Shown: positions 17,972 to 26,183 of the stretch, piece after piece
Layout of the letters: each line of letters starts with the position of its first letter
Numbering within the stretch: the first letter of the stretch is position 1
Assembly (NCBI GenBank): GCA_020854105.1
Contig: JADZGB010000002.1
Span: 313,695-377,694, forward strand
Direction: 5' to 3'
DNA: 64,000 nt
DNA from: Burkholderiales bacterium
GTDB taxonomy: Bacteria; Pseudomonadota; Gammaproteobacteria; Burkholderiales; SHXO01
Notes under the pieces: generated by a model
The model's input: the letters and a program-made list of their open reading frames with translations, nothing else
Told to the model about the DNA's origin: nothing
Database searches by the model: none
Translations under genes and position numbers: made by a program

Positions 17972-17986
17972 ACGCTGGAGGCACGC

Positions 17987-19015
17987 CTGCGCAGCGCCCT
18001 GACCGCCGTGATCCTGCTGGCCCTCGGCTGCGTCCCGGCCATCGCCGCTCCGGCCCTGCAGGACGACCTGGGTCGGCACTTCGAGGTCTCCACGCCGGCG
18101 CGCCGCGTGGTGGCGCTCGCGCCGCATCTGGCCGAGCTCATGTTCGACATCGGTGCCGGGACGGCGTTGGTGGCGAGCGTGCGCGGTGCCGACTGGCCGC
18201 CTGCCGTGGCCGCGCTTCCCCGGGTGGGCGATGCCGCCGGCATCGACGTCGAGCGCGTGCTGGCGCTGCGGCCCGATCTGGTGCTCGCCTGGGGTTCGGG
18301 CAACCGGCCGGCAGACATCGCACGTCTGCAGGCTCTGGGGTTGCGCGTATTCGTCAACGAACCGCGCACGCTGTCCGATGTCGCACGCACGCTGCGACGG
18401 CTGGGTCGGCTCACGGGGAGTACGCATGCGGGCGAAGCCTCCGCGCGCCGTTACGAGGCGCGGCTGGCGCAGTCGCGTCGGGATGCGCGCGATGCCGCCG
18501 CGGTGTTCGTGCAGATCTGGGATCGGCCGCTGATGACCGTGAACGGCGCGCATCTCGTCAGCCAGGCCCTGCGTCACTGCGGCAGCCGCAACGTATTCGC
18601 CTCACTCCCCGCGCTGGCCGGCAGCGTCTCCCGCGAGGAGGTGCTGGCTGCCGCGCCCGACACCCTGCTCGTGCTCGCACCCCCCGGACGGGCCTCGGAA
18701 TGGATCTCGGCCTGGGCGCGTTTCGCGCATCTGCGTCGGCGCACGATCGCCCTCGACCCGGATCTGCTCACGCGCGCCACGCCGCGTCTGCTGCAGGGCG
18801 TGGAGGCGTTGTGCGGCGCGCTTGCTGGCAGCCGGACGGACCCTGCACACCGGCCGTCGGCATCGGAGGCTGGTGCTGCCCCTGCTGCAGCGCTGCCTCA
18901 GGACCGGCCAGCCCGGCCGCGGCGACGTGCGGTGCGAGCGGTGCTCACCCGGGCCCTTCTCCGACTCCCCGGTCCTTGCGCCACAGGACGTCGCTGCCGC
19001 CTCCGCGCCGGTTGA
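17987..19015 (+). CDS. Periplasmic cobalamin-binding protein (BtuF-like)
   Basis: Substrate-binding protein of the BtuF/FecB family, likely capturing vitamin B12 or a cobinamide in the periplasm. Seen: a signal peptide (VILLALGCVPAIAA), RRVVALAPHLAELMFDIGAG, the VGDAAGIDVERVLALRPDLVLAWGSGN block and VFVQIWDRPLMTVNG, all typical. The annotated start is a CTG at 17987: GGAGG lies 5 bases upstream and it adds an arginine to the n-region (RSALTAVILL). GTG 18008 is the first conventional start but has no Shine-Dalgarno sequence. After ~residue 285 (EALCGALAGS) the tail becomes Arg/Pro/Ala-rich and overlaps the convergent adenosyltransferase gene by 71 bases; this tail may be non-native. Its pairing with the adenosyltransferase supports a B12 role. 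No permease or ATPase genes are nearby. Confidence 0.72.
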   Translation: MRSALTAVILLALGCVPAIAAPALQDDLGRHFEVSTPARRVVALAPHLAELMFDIGAGTALVASVRGADWPPAVAALPRVGDAAGIDVERVLALRPDLVLAWGSGNRPADIARLQALGLRVFVNEPRTLSDVARTLRRLGRLTGSTHAGEASARRYEARLAQSRRDARDAAAVFVQIWDRPLMTVNGAHLVSQALRHCGSRNVFASLPALAGSVSREEVLAAAPDTLLVLAPPGRASEWISAWARFAHLRRRTIALDPDLLTRATPRLLQGVEALCGALAGSRTDPAHRPSASEAGAAPAAALPQDRPARPRRRAVRAVLTRALLRLPGPCATGRRCRLRAG

Positions 19016-19511
19016 GCACGCGCGCGAGTACGAACAGGAGATCGGACAGGCGGTTCAGGTACTGCAGCGAGTACGGACCGACCGCTTGTGCCGATGCAAG
19101 GGCGGCGACGCCGCGCTCCGCGCGTCGGCACACGGTGCGGGCCACGTGGCACAGGGCGGCGGCACGGGTGCCGCCGGGAAGGATGAACTCCTTGAGCGGC
19201 TCCAGGGTGGCGTTGTGGTGGTCGAGCAGCCGTTCCAGCGCCACCAGCTGCCCCTCCTGGACGGCCTGATATCCGGGAATGGAGAGTTCCCCGCCGAGGT
19301 CGAACAGGTCATGCTGGATCGCGGTCAGGCAGATGCGCAGGTCGTCGTCCAGCGCCTCGGTGAGCAGGACGCCAATGTTGCTGTTGAGTTCATCTACAGC
19401 GCCAAGTGCCTGAATCCGAGCGTGATCCTTGGCAACGCGCGAGCCGTCGCCGAGCCCGGTGGTGCCGTCGTCGCCGGTCCGGGTATAAATCTTGGTGAGA
19501 CGCTTGCCCAT
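18945..19511 (-). CDS. ATP:cob(I)alamin adenosyltransferase (PduO type)
   Basis: Transfers the adenosyl group of ATP to cob(I)alamin, making coenzyme B12 in the cytoplasm. The 188-residue protein begins MGKRLTKIYTRTGDDGTTGLGDG, the PduO/MMAB ATP-binding signature. It also has ALGAVDELNSNIG, the FILPGG segment, and the helical ARTVCRRAERGV (with the substrate-site Arg/Glu) and YLNRLSDLLFVLAR motifs. The ATG at 19511 abuts the divergent diguanylate-cyclase gene. The 3' end overlaps the cobalamin-binding-protein gene by 71 bases. Together the two genes suggest B12 scavenging and activation. The family is certain. Confidence 0.93.
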   Translation of the reverse strand: MGKRLTKIYTRTGDDGTTGLGDGSRVAKDHARIQALGAVDELNSNIGVLLTEALDDDLRICLTAIQHDLFDLGGELSIPGYQAVQEGQLVALERLLDHHNATLEPLKEFILPGGTRAAALCHVARTVCRRAERGVAALASAQAVGPYSLQYLNRLSDLLFVLARVLNRRGGGSDVLWRKDRGVGEGPG

Positions 19512-19531
19512 TGAGGTCCCGTTTGAAGAGA

Positions 19532-22471
19532 ATGCGCTGGCATTATAGGTCGGCCGCATCCGAGAGTCCGTGCGTCCGGCGCGCGCTGCCCGCGCGCTGG
19601 GGCTGGGTGCTGGCCTGGACCGCGCTTCTGAGCGGGCTGGCGGCGACTTCGGCACTGTGGCTGCAGAGCCAGCACGCGGCGCAGACGCGGCTCGACCACG
19701 TGCTCGAGCAGCGCCTGACCCTGGTGCAGGCGCGGCTGAGTGAGGCCTTCTCCGCCTATGCCGCCATGCTGCTCGCGGCGCGCGGTTGGCTGGCCGGTGC
19801 ACAGCCGCAGGAGGAATCGGCCTGGCGCGAGTTCGCCGGGATACTGGATTTCGAGCGGCGCTCGCCCGGCCTGCGCCATCTCGTGTACCTGGAGGGACGC
19901 GCGCAGCCGGTCCCCGAGCCCGCAGGCGTGGCGGTGCGCTATGCCGCGCCGGCCCTGCCCGGATCCTGGCGCGGACTGGATCTCGCGCACATGCCGGGGC
20001 TGCACCTTGCCCTGCGCGGGACCGACCTGTCCGGCACGCCGTCGGTGTCGCCGGTGCTGCGCGACTCCGCGGCCGACGCGCCGTGGCTGGCAGTGGCTCT
20101 GCGGCTGGATGCGGGTGGCCATCATCCCGAGCCCGGCTACGCCCTCGCCGTGATCGATGTGCCGTCCCTCATGCGGTGGGTGACGGATGCCACGCTCGGC
20201 GACGTGGTGCTGCGCCTGTACGACGGTGCACCGTCGGCGAACCGCCTGCTCTTCCGCTCGCCGGGCGAAAGCGATCCCAGGCAGGCACGCATCGGCACGG
20301 TGCGCGTGGAGGACCGGACCTGGACCGTGGAGGTCACGCCCGGGACCGCCCTGGGCGGAGCGGTGGCGCAGGAGGCGGCTACCGCCATCCTCGTTGCCGG
20401 TACCGCGGTGAGCCTGCTGCTGTTCGTGTCGCTGGTCGGACTGGCCAGCGGCCAAGCACGGGCCTCGCTGCTGGCGCTGCGCATGAGCGATGCCGCACGG
20501 GCCCGCGCACGCCGCTTCAGCGAACTGGCGCGGCACGCCCCGATGGGCGTATTCGTGGCGGACGTGCACGGCGAGTTCCGCTTCGTCAACGAGCGCTGGC
20601 GCAGCCTGTTCGGATTGAGCGAGGAGGCCGCGGGTGGGGAAGGCTGGGCCTCGGCGGTCCATCTTCAGGACCGGCAGCGCATGCTGGAGGCGTGGCGTGA
20701 GGCGGTGCAGGCGCAGACGCCCTTCCAGCAGGACTGCCGCCTGCTCGCGCCCGGGGCAGAGGCGATCCACGTGAGCATGTCGGCCGTGCCGGAGCGCGAC
20801 GAGGCCGGGGCGACGGTCGCCTGGATCGGCACCTGCATGGACATCAGCGCGCGCCGCCGCGCCGAGCTGGCCCTGACCCGGGCGAACGAGGAACTGGAGG
20901 GGCGCGTGCATCAGCGCACCGAGGAACTGGAGCATGCCAACGCCCGGCTGGGCCGCGAGTTCGAGGAGCGTCGGCGGGCCGAGCGCGAGCGCGAGGAGAT
21001 CCTCCAGCGTCAGGCGGCACTGCTGCACAGCATCCCCGACATGGCCTGGCTCAAGGACCGGCAGCTGCGCTTCCTCGCAGTGAACGAGCGGGTCGCCGCG
21101 CTGCTCGGTGTGCCGGTGGGCGACATCGTCGGCCACAGCGATGCCGACTTCATGGCGCCCGAAGTCGCGGGCCGCAATCGCGAAGAGGATCTGGAGGTGC
21201 TGCGCACTGGCCGCACGCTGCGCCTGGACGAGATGGGGCGCTACGGTACGCAGCAGTGGTTCGAGGTGGTGAAATCCCCGGTACTGGACGAGCACGGCGC
21301 AGTCATCGGTGTGGCCGGCGTGGCGCGCGACATAAGCGAGCGCAAGCGCGACGAGGAGGTCCTGCGCGCCTCCAATGCACGTCTGCACGCGCTGGCCGAC
21401 GAACTGCATCTGCGCGCCCAGGCACGCGCAGCGATGAACGAGCTGGGGAACGTGCTGGGTGCATGCACCACGCTCGAATCGGGCCGCGCCGCGCTTGCCC
21501 GCCAGATCGAAACCGTGTTTCCGGAGGGCGGCGGCCGGCTGTACTGGCTCGAGGGCGGGGGTGAGGTCATGCGCGCCGGCGCGCGCTGGGGTGCCCCGGG
21601 CAGCGCCGAGCGGTTGTCCGTGGAGCAGTGCCAGGCGCTGCGCGACGGACGCGCCCACCATGTTCCGGCGGCGCGCGGGGCGCGTGCGTGCGCGCATCTC
21701 ACCCGCATCCCGCTGGCCGGCGCAGTGTGCGTGCCGCTGCGCGTGAGCGGCGTGGTGGCCGGCTTGCTGTACTGGGAGGCAAGCGCGCTCTCCGGCAGCG
21801 CGGACGAGGCACTCAACGCCGAGCGCGACAGCGCCTGGCGCCAATGGGCATGCGCCGTCAGCGAGTATCTCGATCTGGCGCTGTCCAACCTCGCGCTGCG
21901 CCAGACGCTGCAGATCCAGGCCCGGCACGATCCGCTCACCGACCTGTTCAACCGCCGCTACATGGAGGAGGCGCTGGAGCGCGAACTGCGGCGTGCCGAG
22001 CGCAGCCGCCGTCCGATGGGCGTGATCATGGCCGACCTGGATCATTTCAAGCGCTACAACGACACCCTCGGTCACGAAGCCGGCGATCGCCTGCTGGTCG
22101 GCCTGGCGGAGTGTCTGCGCGCCCAGGTGCGTGCCGGGGACATCGTATGCCGGTATGGCGGCGAGGAATTCCTCGTCATCCTGCCCGAGGCTTCACTGGA
22201 ACTGGTGACGCAGCGCGCGGAGGAGCTGCGCATGTCGGTGGCGCGCCACCTGGCAGTGCCGGACGAGTCGCCTCTGCCGCCGGTCACAATGTCCCTGGGT
22301 GTCGCGCTCTATCCGGCGCACGCCCAGAGCGCCGACGAACTGGTGCGCGCGGCCGACGAGGCGCTGTACCGGGCCAAGCGCAACGGACGGGACCGGGTGG
22401 AGATCGCGCGCATGGGCGCCGCCCGCCGTCCTCAGCGACCGTCCAGGTCGGCCAGTTCGAGTTCCAGATAG
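19532..22471 (+). CDS. CHASE-PAS-PAS-GAF-GGDEF diguanylate cyclase
   Basis: A membrane-bound, ~979-residue protein likely making c-di-GMP from GTP. Order: membrane helix 1 (~22-42), a periplasmic CHASE-like sensor (~45-290), membrane helix 2 (AILVAGTAVSLLLFVSLVG), PAS (~330-440), a coiled coil of EELEGRV/RTEELEHANARL type, a second PAS with a PAC end (RDISERK), a GAF-like region, and the GGDEF domain. The catalytic motif is GGEEF at 876-880, preceded by RAGD at 867-870, a complete product-inhibition I-site (RxxD five residues upstream). Start uncertain: ATG 19532, TTG 19523 or TTG 19511. The last 40 bases overlap the convergent metallohydrolase gene. Confidence 0.9.
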   Translation: MRWHYRSAASESPCVRRALPARWGWVLAWTALLSGLAATSALWLQSQHAAQTRLDHVLEQRLTLVQARLSEAFSAYAAMLLAARGWLAGAQPQEESAWREFAGILDFERRSPGLRHLVYLEGRAQPVPEPAGVAVRYAAPALPGSWRGLDLAHMPGLHLALRGTDLSGTPSVSPVLRDSAADAPWLAVALRLDAGGHHPEPGYALAVIDVPSLMRWVTDATLGDVVLRLYDGAPSANRLLFRSPGESDPRQARIGTVRVEDRTWTVEVTPGTALGGAVAQEAATAILVAGTAVSLLLFVSLVGLASGQARASLLALRMSDAARARARRFSELARHAPMGVFVADVHGEFRFVNERWRSLFGLSEEAAGGEGWASAVHLQDRQRMLEAWREAVQAQTPFQQDCRLLAPGAEAIHVSMSAVPERDEAGATVAWIGTCMDISARRRAELALTRANEELEGRVHQRTEELEHANARLGREFEERRRAEREREEILQRQAALLHSIPDMAWLKDRQLRFLAVNERVAALLGVPVGDIVGHSDADFMAPEVAGRNREEDLEVLRTGRTLRLDEMGRYGTQQWFEVVKSPVLDEHGAVIGVAGVARDISERKRDEEVLRASNARLHALADELHLRAQARAAMNELGNVLGACTTLESGRAALARQIETVFPEGGGRLYWLEGGGEVMRAGARWGAPGSAERLSVEQCQALRDGRAHHVPAARGARACAHLTRIPLAGAVCVPLRVSGVVAGLLYWEASALSGSADEALNAERDSAWRQWACAVSEYLDLALSNLALRQTLQIQARHDPLTDLFNRRYMEEALERELRRAERSRRPMGVIMADLDHFKRYNDTLGHEAGDRLLVGLAECLRAQVRAGDIVCRYGGEEFLVILPEASLELVTQRAEELRMSVARHLAVPDESPLPPVTMSLGVALYPAHAQSADELVRAADEALYRAKRNGRDRVEIARMGAARRPQRPSRSASSSSR

Positions 22472-23376
22472 CGCTGCTGCACGTTGCGCCGGTGCACGCT
22501 GGCGTAGGCGCCCCAGTCCCGGTACGCCGGCAGGTCGCTGCGGTCCAGGGCCTCCAGCAGGCTCAAGCCCTCGTCATACAGCCGCCGCGCCAGTGCGTCC
22601 AGGTCCGACAGATAGGCGCGCGTGCGGCGCACCTCCGCGATGTCTGCCACCGGGCCGTGTCCGGGGATGACCTGCCGCGCCGGCAGCCGGGCCACGGCAT
22701 CCAGCGCGGTGATCCATTGCGGCAGGCGGCCATCGCGCGTCTCCGGCACGCGTCCGATGCTGACCAGGCCGCCGCCGAACGCGATACCCGAGCGACGGTC
22801 GAGCACCACCAGATCGCCGGGCGTGGCGCCCCAGCCGAAGTGCAGCAGTTCCAGTTCGCGGCCTGCGACGCGCACTATCTGCGAGCCGTCCACCAGACGC
22901 GCCGGCACCACCAGCCGCGTGCCTCGCATCGCCTGCGCCCCGAGCAGCAGGCGCAGGTTTTCCAGGCAGTGTGCGCAGCGCTCGCGCATGAGCTGGGCCG
23001 AGCGGCGGTGGGTGAGCAGGGGTGCGCCAAGGTCGGCGAAGACCGCATTGCCAAACAGGAAGTCCTGCACGGCGTGCGTGTTCACCACCAGCGCCACCGG
23101 CTTGTCGCTCACCCGGCGAATCGCGCGCAGCATGGCGCGCCCGAGGCGGTAGGATCCGCCGGTGTCGACGACGATGATGCCGTCACGGGCCACGATGAAC
23201 CCGGCATTGCCGGTGAAGCCGGCATTCGCGCTCGAGGCTTCGTCGAGCGCACCGATGAAGGCGTAGACGTCCCGGGCCACCGGTACCGGCTCGAGCGCGG
23301 TTGCCGGTGCGGCACACAGGATCAGCAGCATCATCAGCCAGTGCGGCCGCGGCAGACGAGGCAGCGGAAGCGTCAT
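22432..23376 (-). CDS. Quinoprotein relay system metallohydrolase 1 (SoxH-like)
   Basis: A 314-residue exported metallo-beta-lactamase-fold protein. It has a signal peptide (WLMMLLILCAAPATA) followed by PVARDVYAFIGALDE and GNAGFIVARDGIIVVDTGGS. The usual zinc motif HxHxDH is degenerate: NTHAVQDF keeps the first His and the Asp only, while a later VIPGHG is intact. This combination matches the SoxH-related quinoprotein relay metallohydrolase 1 family, found with PQQ-dependent dehydrogenases and SoxYZ-like carriers. It is divergent from metallohydrolase 2 (108 bases apart). I chose ATG 23376 because it directly precedes the signal peptide; the frame is open to 23484. The substrate is unknown. 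Confidence 0.82.
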   Translation of the reverse strand: MTLPLPRLPRPHWLMMLLILCAAPATALEPVPVARDVYAFIGALDEASSANAGFTGNAGFIVARDGIIVVDTGGSYRLGRAMLRAIRRVSDKPVALVVNTHAVQDFLFGNAVFADLGAPLLTHRRSAQLMRERCAHCLENLRLLLGAQAMRGTRLVVPARLVDGSQIVRVAGRELELLHFGWGATPGDLVVLDRRSGIAFGGGLVSIGRVPETRDGRLPQWITALDAVARLPARQVIPGHGPVADIAEVRRTRAYLSDLDALARRLYDEGLSLLEALDRSDLPAYRDWGAYASVHRRNVQQRYLELELADLDGR

Positions 23377-23484
23377 GGGCGCGCCAGCGAAGCGGGCAAT
23401 GCCGGGCTCGCCGGCGATCCGGCGCAGGAGTGCATGCACATGCGTCCATTCTGGCATGCTGCGCGTCGTTGAAGAGGAAACCAC

Positions 23485-24402
23485 ATGCGCAAGATCCTGT
23501 TATCCATGCTCGCCCTGCTGGGCTGCGGCAGCATCGCATCGGGCGCCGGGTTCGTGGTCGAGGAGATCGCCCCGGGCAACTTCGTGCACTATGGCCGCCA
23601 CGAGGATCGCTCCGCGCTCAACTTGGGCGACAACGCGAACATCGGTTTCATCGTCGGCGAGCGCTGTGTGGCGGTGATCGACAGCGGTGGCTCGCTGGCG
23701 GTGGGCCGGGCACTGCGCGAGGCGATCGCGGGCGTCACGCCGCAGCCGGTGTGCTACGTGATTACCACCCACGTACACCCCGACCACTTCTTCGGCGCCG
23801 CCGCCTTCCTTGCGGACCGGCCGCAATACGTCGGGCATGCGGAACTGCCACGCGCGCTGGCCGCGCGCGGCAAGTTCTACAAGGGTACCCTCGAACGGGA
23901 TCTGGGCGAGGCCGGGGCCGGCAGCGAGATCATCGTGCCCGAACTGCTGGTGAAGGACCGCCTGCGGCTGGACCTGGGCGGCCGCTTCATCGAGGTGCGC
24001 GCCTGGCCGCTGGCACACACGGACAACGATCTGACGGTGTTCGACGAGACCACCTCGACGCTGTGGCTGGCCGATCTGCTGTTCCTGCAGCACACGCCGG
24101 TCGTGGACGGCAGCATCCTGGGATTCCTGCGGGTGCTGGACGACTTGGCCGCGTTGCCGGCGCGGACCATCGTTCCCGGCCACGGTCGCAGCGACGCCGC
24201 TTGGCCGCAGGTCCTGGACGCGCAGAAGCGCTACCTGGGCCTGATCGTGCGCGAGACCCGCCAGGCGCTCGGCAATGGCGTGCCGATCCAGGATGCGGTC
24301 GAGTCGGTCGGTGCACAGGAGGCGCCGAACTGGGTCAACTTCGATACGTACCACAAGCGCAACGTGACCGGCGCCTACACCGAACTCGAGTGGGAGGATT
24401 GA
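23485..24402 (+). CDS. Quinoprotein relay system metallohydrolase 2 (SoxH-like)
   Basis: A 305-residue exported metallo-beta-lactamase-fold protein with signal peptide MRKILLSMLALLGCGSIASG. The complete HxHxDH motif lies at His96, His98, Asp100 and His101 (TTHVHPDHF), with a later LAHTDNDL and IVPGHGRSD supplying further metal ligands. The protein matches the second SoxH-related family linked to PQQ-dependent alcohol dehydrogenases. It is followed after 69 bases by the SoxYZ-like carrier gene and then two cytochromes c, all on the plus strand. It likely acts in the periplasm on the carrier or on quinoprotein assembly; the reaction is not established. Confidence 0.85.
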   Translation: MRKILLSMLALLGCGSIASGAGFVVEEIAPGNFVHYGRHEDRSALNLGDNANIGFIVGERCVAVIDSGGSLAVGRALREAIAGVTPQPVCYVITTHVHPDHFFGAAAFLADRPQYVGHAELPRALAARGKFYKGTLERDLGEAGAGSEIIVPELLVKDRLRLDLGGRFIEVRAWPLAHTDNDLTVFDETTSTLWLADLLFLQHTPVVDGSILGFLRVLDDLAALPARTIVPGHGRSDAAWPQVLDAQKRYLGLIVRETRQALGNGVPIQDAVESVGAQEAPNWVNFDTYHKRNVTGAYTELEWED

Positions 24403-24426
24403 GCGCATGGCGGCCTGCGCTATACT
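24399..24426 (+). promoter_or_regulatory. Possible sigma-70 promoter upstream of soxYZ-like gene
   Basis: TTGAGC (24399-24404) and TATACT (24421-24426) are separated by 16 bases and precede the carrier gene by 45 bases. The -10 matches the consensus at five of six positions, unusual in this GC-rich background. Prediction by eye only. Confidence 0.35.
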
Positions 24427-24471
24427 GCGCCGGCTCGCCTCGACGGCGTCCATACGGAGGAATCGGCAATC

Positions 24472-25305
24472 ATGATGAAGGAATTCGTCTCCAGGGCCGT
24501 TGCCCTGCTCCTGGTGGCGGGGCTCGCCTGTTCGGCGATGGCCAACGAGAAGGCGGAGCCGGACCCGGCCAACTCCCAGTACTGGGGCGGCATCCGCAAG
24601 ATGATGTTCGGCGACCGCGAGATCCAGGATGGCAAGGACGTGGTGCGTGTCTACCTAGCGCTGCGGGCGGCCGATGCGGCGACGGTGCCGGTGGCCGTGA
24701 AGGCGCAGTTCGATCAGACCGCGGAGCGCTATATCGAGCGCATCTATCTCATCGTGGAACGCAATCCGTCGTCGGTGGCTGGTGTGTTCGATTTCACCCC
24801 CGCGAGCGGCCGCGCCCAGGTGGAGACGCGTCTGCGCTTCGAGGACTTCAGCCACGTGCGGGCAGTGGCGGAGACCAACGACGGCAAGCTGTACATGGAC
24901 TCACGCTGGGTGAAGGCCGCCGGCGGCTGCTCCGCGCCGAGCGGCAAGTTCGCGGTCCCCGCTGCGCTCATGGGGAAGATGAAGTTCCGCTTCGACGACG
25001 ATGTCAAGTTCGACCAGCCCAACCTGGTGCAGGTCAACATCCGCCATCCCAACGAGTCGGCACTCGCGATGGATTTCGATGCCTCGCGCGTGCCGCAGTT
25101 CGTGCGCAGCGTGGCGGTCACCTACGACGGCAAGCCGGTGATGACGGCGCAGGTCGACTTCTCGCTGAGCGACAACCCGACCTTCCGCTTCTGGTTCGTG
25201 CCCCATCAGGCGGGCGAACTGCGCGTGGAGGTCGAGGACACGCATGATCAGCGCTACGTGCAGACAGTCCCGATCAAGGAAGGCACGATCCTCACCGGCG
25301 GCTGA
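24472..25305 (+). CDS. Quinoprotein dehydrogenase-associated SoxYZ-like carrier (fusion)
   Basis: A 277-residue periplasmic protein with signal peptide (VALLLVAGLACSAMA) and two joined domains. A SoxY-like part (~30-160) ends in GGCSAPSG, with Cys153 as the presumed substrate-carrying cysteine. A SoxZ-like part (~165-277) has FVRSVAVTYDGKPVM and WFVPHQAGELRVEVEDT. In the Sox system SoxY and SoxZ are separate and carry sulfur intermediates on a C-terminal GGCGG cysteine. Fusions of this kind occur beside PQQ-dependent dehydrogenases. It lies between metallohydrolase 2 and the two cytochromes. A strong GGAGG is 11 bases before the ATG. The transported group is unknown. Confidence 0.88.
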   Translation: MMKEFVSRAVALLLVAGLACSAMANEKAEPDPANSQYWGGIRKMMFGDREIQDGKDVVRVYLALRAADAATVPVAVKAQFDQTAERYIERIYLIVERNPSSVAGVFDFTPASGRAQVETRLRFEDFSHVRAVAETNDGKLYMDSRWVKAAGGCSAPSGKFAVPAALMGKMKFRFDDDVKFDQPNLVQVNIRHPNESALAMDFDASRVPQFVRSVAVTYDGKPVMTAQVDFSLSDNPTFRFWFVPHQAGELRVEVEDTHDQRYVQTVPIKEGTILTGG

Positions 25306-25331
25306 TGCCCGGGTCGCCGAAAGGGGCGGCA

Positions 25332-25360
25332 TTGACCTGGCACAGGCGTTTCCTTTACAG
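25332..25360 (+). promoter_or_regulatory. Possible sigma-70 promoter of cytochrome c genes
   Basis: TTGACC (25332-25337), a 17-base spacer and TTACAG (25355-25360) precede the first cytochrome gene by about 68 bases. The -35 is close to consensus; the -10 is weak. Prediction by eye. Confidence 0.35.
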
Positions 25361-25428
25361 TTCGTGCGCTTTCAGCAAGGGTGATCCCTTCACCCGGTAC
25401 AAACCAATAACGAGACTGGAACAGCCTC

Positions 25429-25761
25429 ATGATCCTCACCCGAGTGACATTCGCGCTGGCAGCCGGCCTGGCCCTCGCCATGACAATGCCGGCGCGCGCC
25501 GCAGACGGCGATCCGGCCGCCGGTCAGCAGAAGAAGCAGATGTGCGAGGGCTGCCACGGCATCGTCGGCTACCGCACCGCCTATCCCACCGTCTATTCGG
25601 CTCCCAAGCTGGGTGGGCAGAGCGCCGCCTACATCGTCAAGGCCCTTCAGGACTATCGGTCCGGCGCACGCAAGCACCCGTCGATGAACGGGGTCACGGG
25701 CTCTCTGAGCGATCAGGACATGGCCGATCTGGCCGCGTACTACGCCAGCGAAGGCAAGTAG
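25429..25761 (+). CDS. Small c-type cytochrome (class I, c4/c553-like)
   Basis: A 110-residue periplasmic protein: a signal peptide (FALAAGLALAMTMPARA) followed by a single haem domain. The haem-binding motif is CEGCH (Cys39, Cys42, His43). PKLGGQSAAYIVKALQDYRSGAR is typical of cytochromes c4/c553, and KHPSMNGV supplies a candidate axial methionine. It is probably an electron carrier between a quinoprotein or its SoxYZ-like partner and the terminal oxidase. A second cytochrome gene follows closely in the same direction. Confidence 0.9.
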   Translation: MILTRVTFALAAGLALAMTMPARAADGDPAAGQQKKQMCEGCHGIVGYRTAYPTVYSAPKLGGQSAAYIVKALQDYRSGARKHPSMNGVTGSLSDQDMADLAAYYASEGK

Positions 25762-25789
25762 GACACGGACCAGGGGGATGATCGAAGCC

Positions 25790-26119
25790 ATGCGTATCAC
25801 CTTGATTGCAGTTTCGGTGCTGGCACTCGCGACCGGCGCATCCAGCGCGATCGCGCGCGATTACGAGGCGGGAAAGAAGAAGGCCGCGGAAGTGTGTGCC
25901 GCCTGCCACGGCGAGGACGGCAACAAGCCGCTCACGCCCGACACACCGAAGCTCGGAGGCCAGTATTACGATTACCTGGTCCACGCGCTCGAGCAGTACA
26001 AGAACGGCAAGCGCCAGAACCCGCTGATGTCTCCGATGGCCGCACCCCTGTCCAAGGAGGACATCCGCGACCTGTCGTTTTATTTCTCGAAGCAGCAGGG
26101 TCTGGACGTCAGGTACTGA
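25790..26119 (+). CDS. Small c-type cytochrome (class I)
   Basis: A 109-residue periplasmic monohaem cytochrome with signal peptide (LIAVSVLALATGASSAIA), haem motif CAACH (Cys36, Cys39, His40), PKLGGQYYDYLVHALEQYKNG and a candidate axial Met in NPLMSPMA. It is related to the preceding cytochrome, so the pair may be a diverged duplication. ATG 25790 starts the signal peptide; ATG 25778 lies directly against a GGGGG run and is less suitable. A strong terminator follows 22 bases after the stop, ending the relay cluster. Confidence 0.88.
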   Translation: MRITLIAVSVLALATGASSAIARDYEAGKKKAAEVCAACHGEDGNKPLTPDTPKLGGQYYDYLVHALEQYKNGKRQNPLMSPMAAPLSKEDIRDLSFYFSKQQGLDVRY

Positions 26120-26141
26120 GGCGCACGCGCCCAGTGGGAGA

Positions 26142-26170
26142 GGGCCGGCCAGCGCCGGCCCTTCTTGTTT
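26142..26170 (+). terminator. Rho-independent terminator of the quinoprotein relay cluster
   Basis: A perfect 8-bp stem (GGGCCGGC at 26142-26149, GCCGGCCC at 26154-26161) with loop CAGC is followed by TTCTTGTTT. It sits just after the second cytochrome gene and before the convergent DUF1841 gene. Confidence 0.85.
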
Positions 26171-26183
26171 GTACGCCCGCGGC

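Noticed and set aside
19394..22075. Minus-strand open frame of about 893 codons opposite the diguanylate cyclase
   Set aside because: Composition is His/Arg/Ala-rich with no family signature; the opposite strand encodes clear CHASE, PAS and GGDEF domains.
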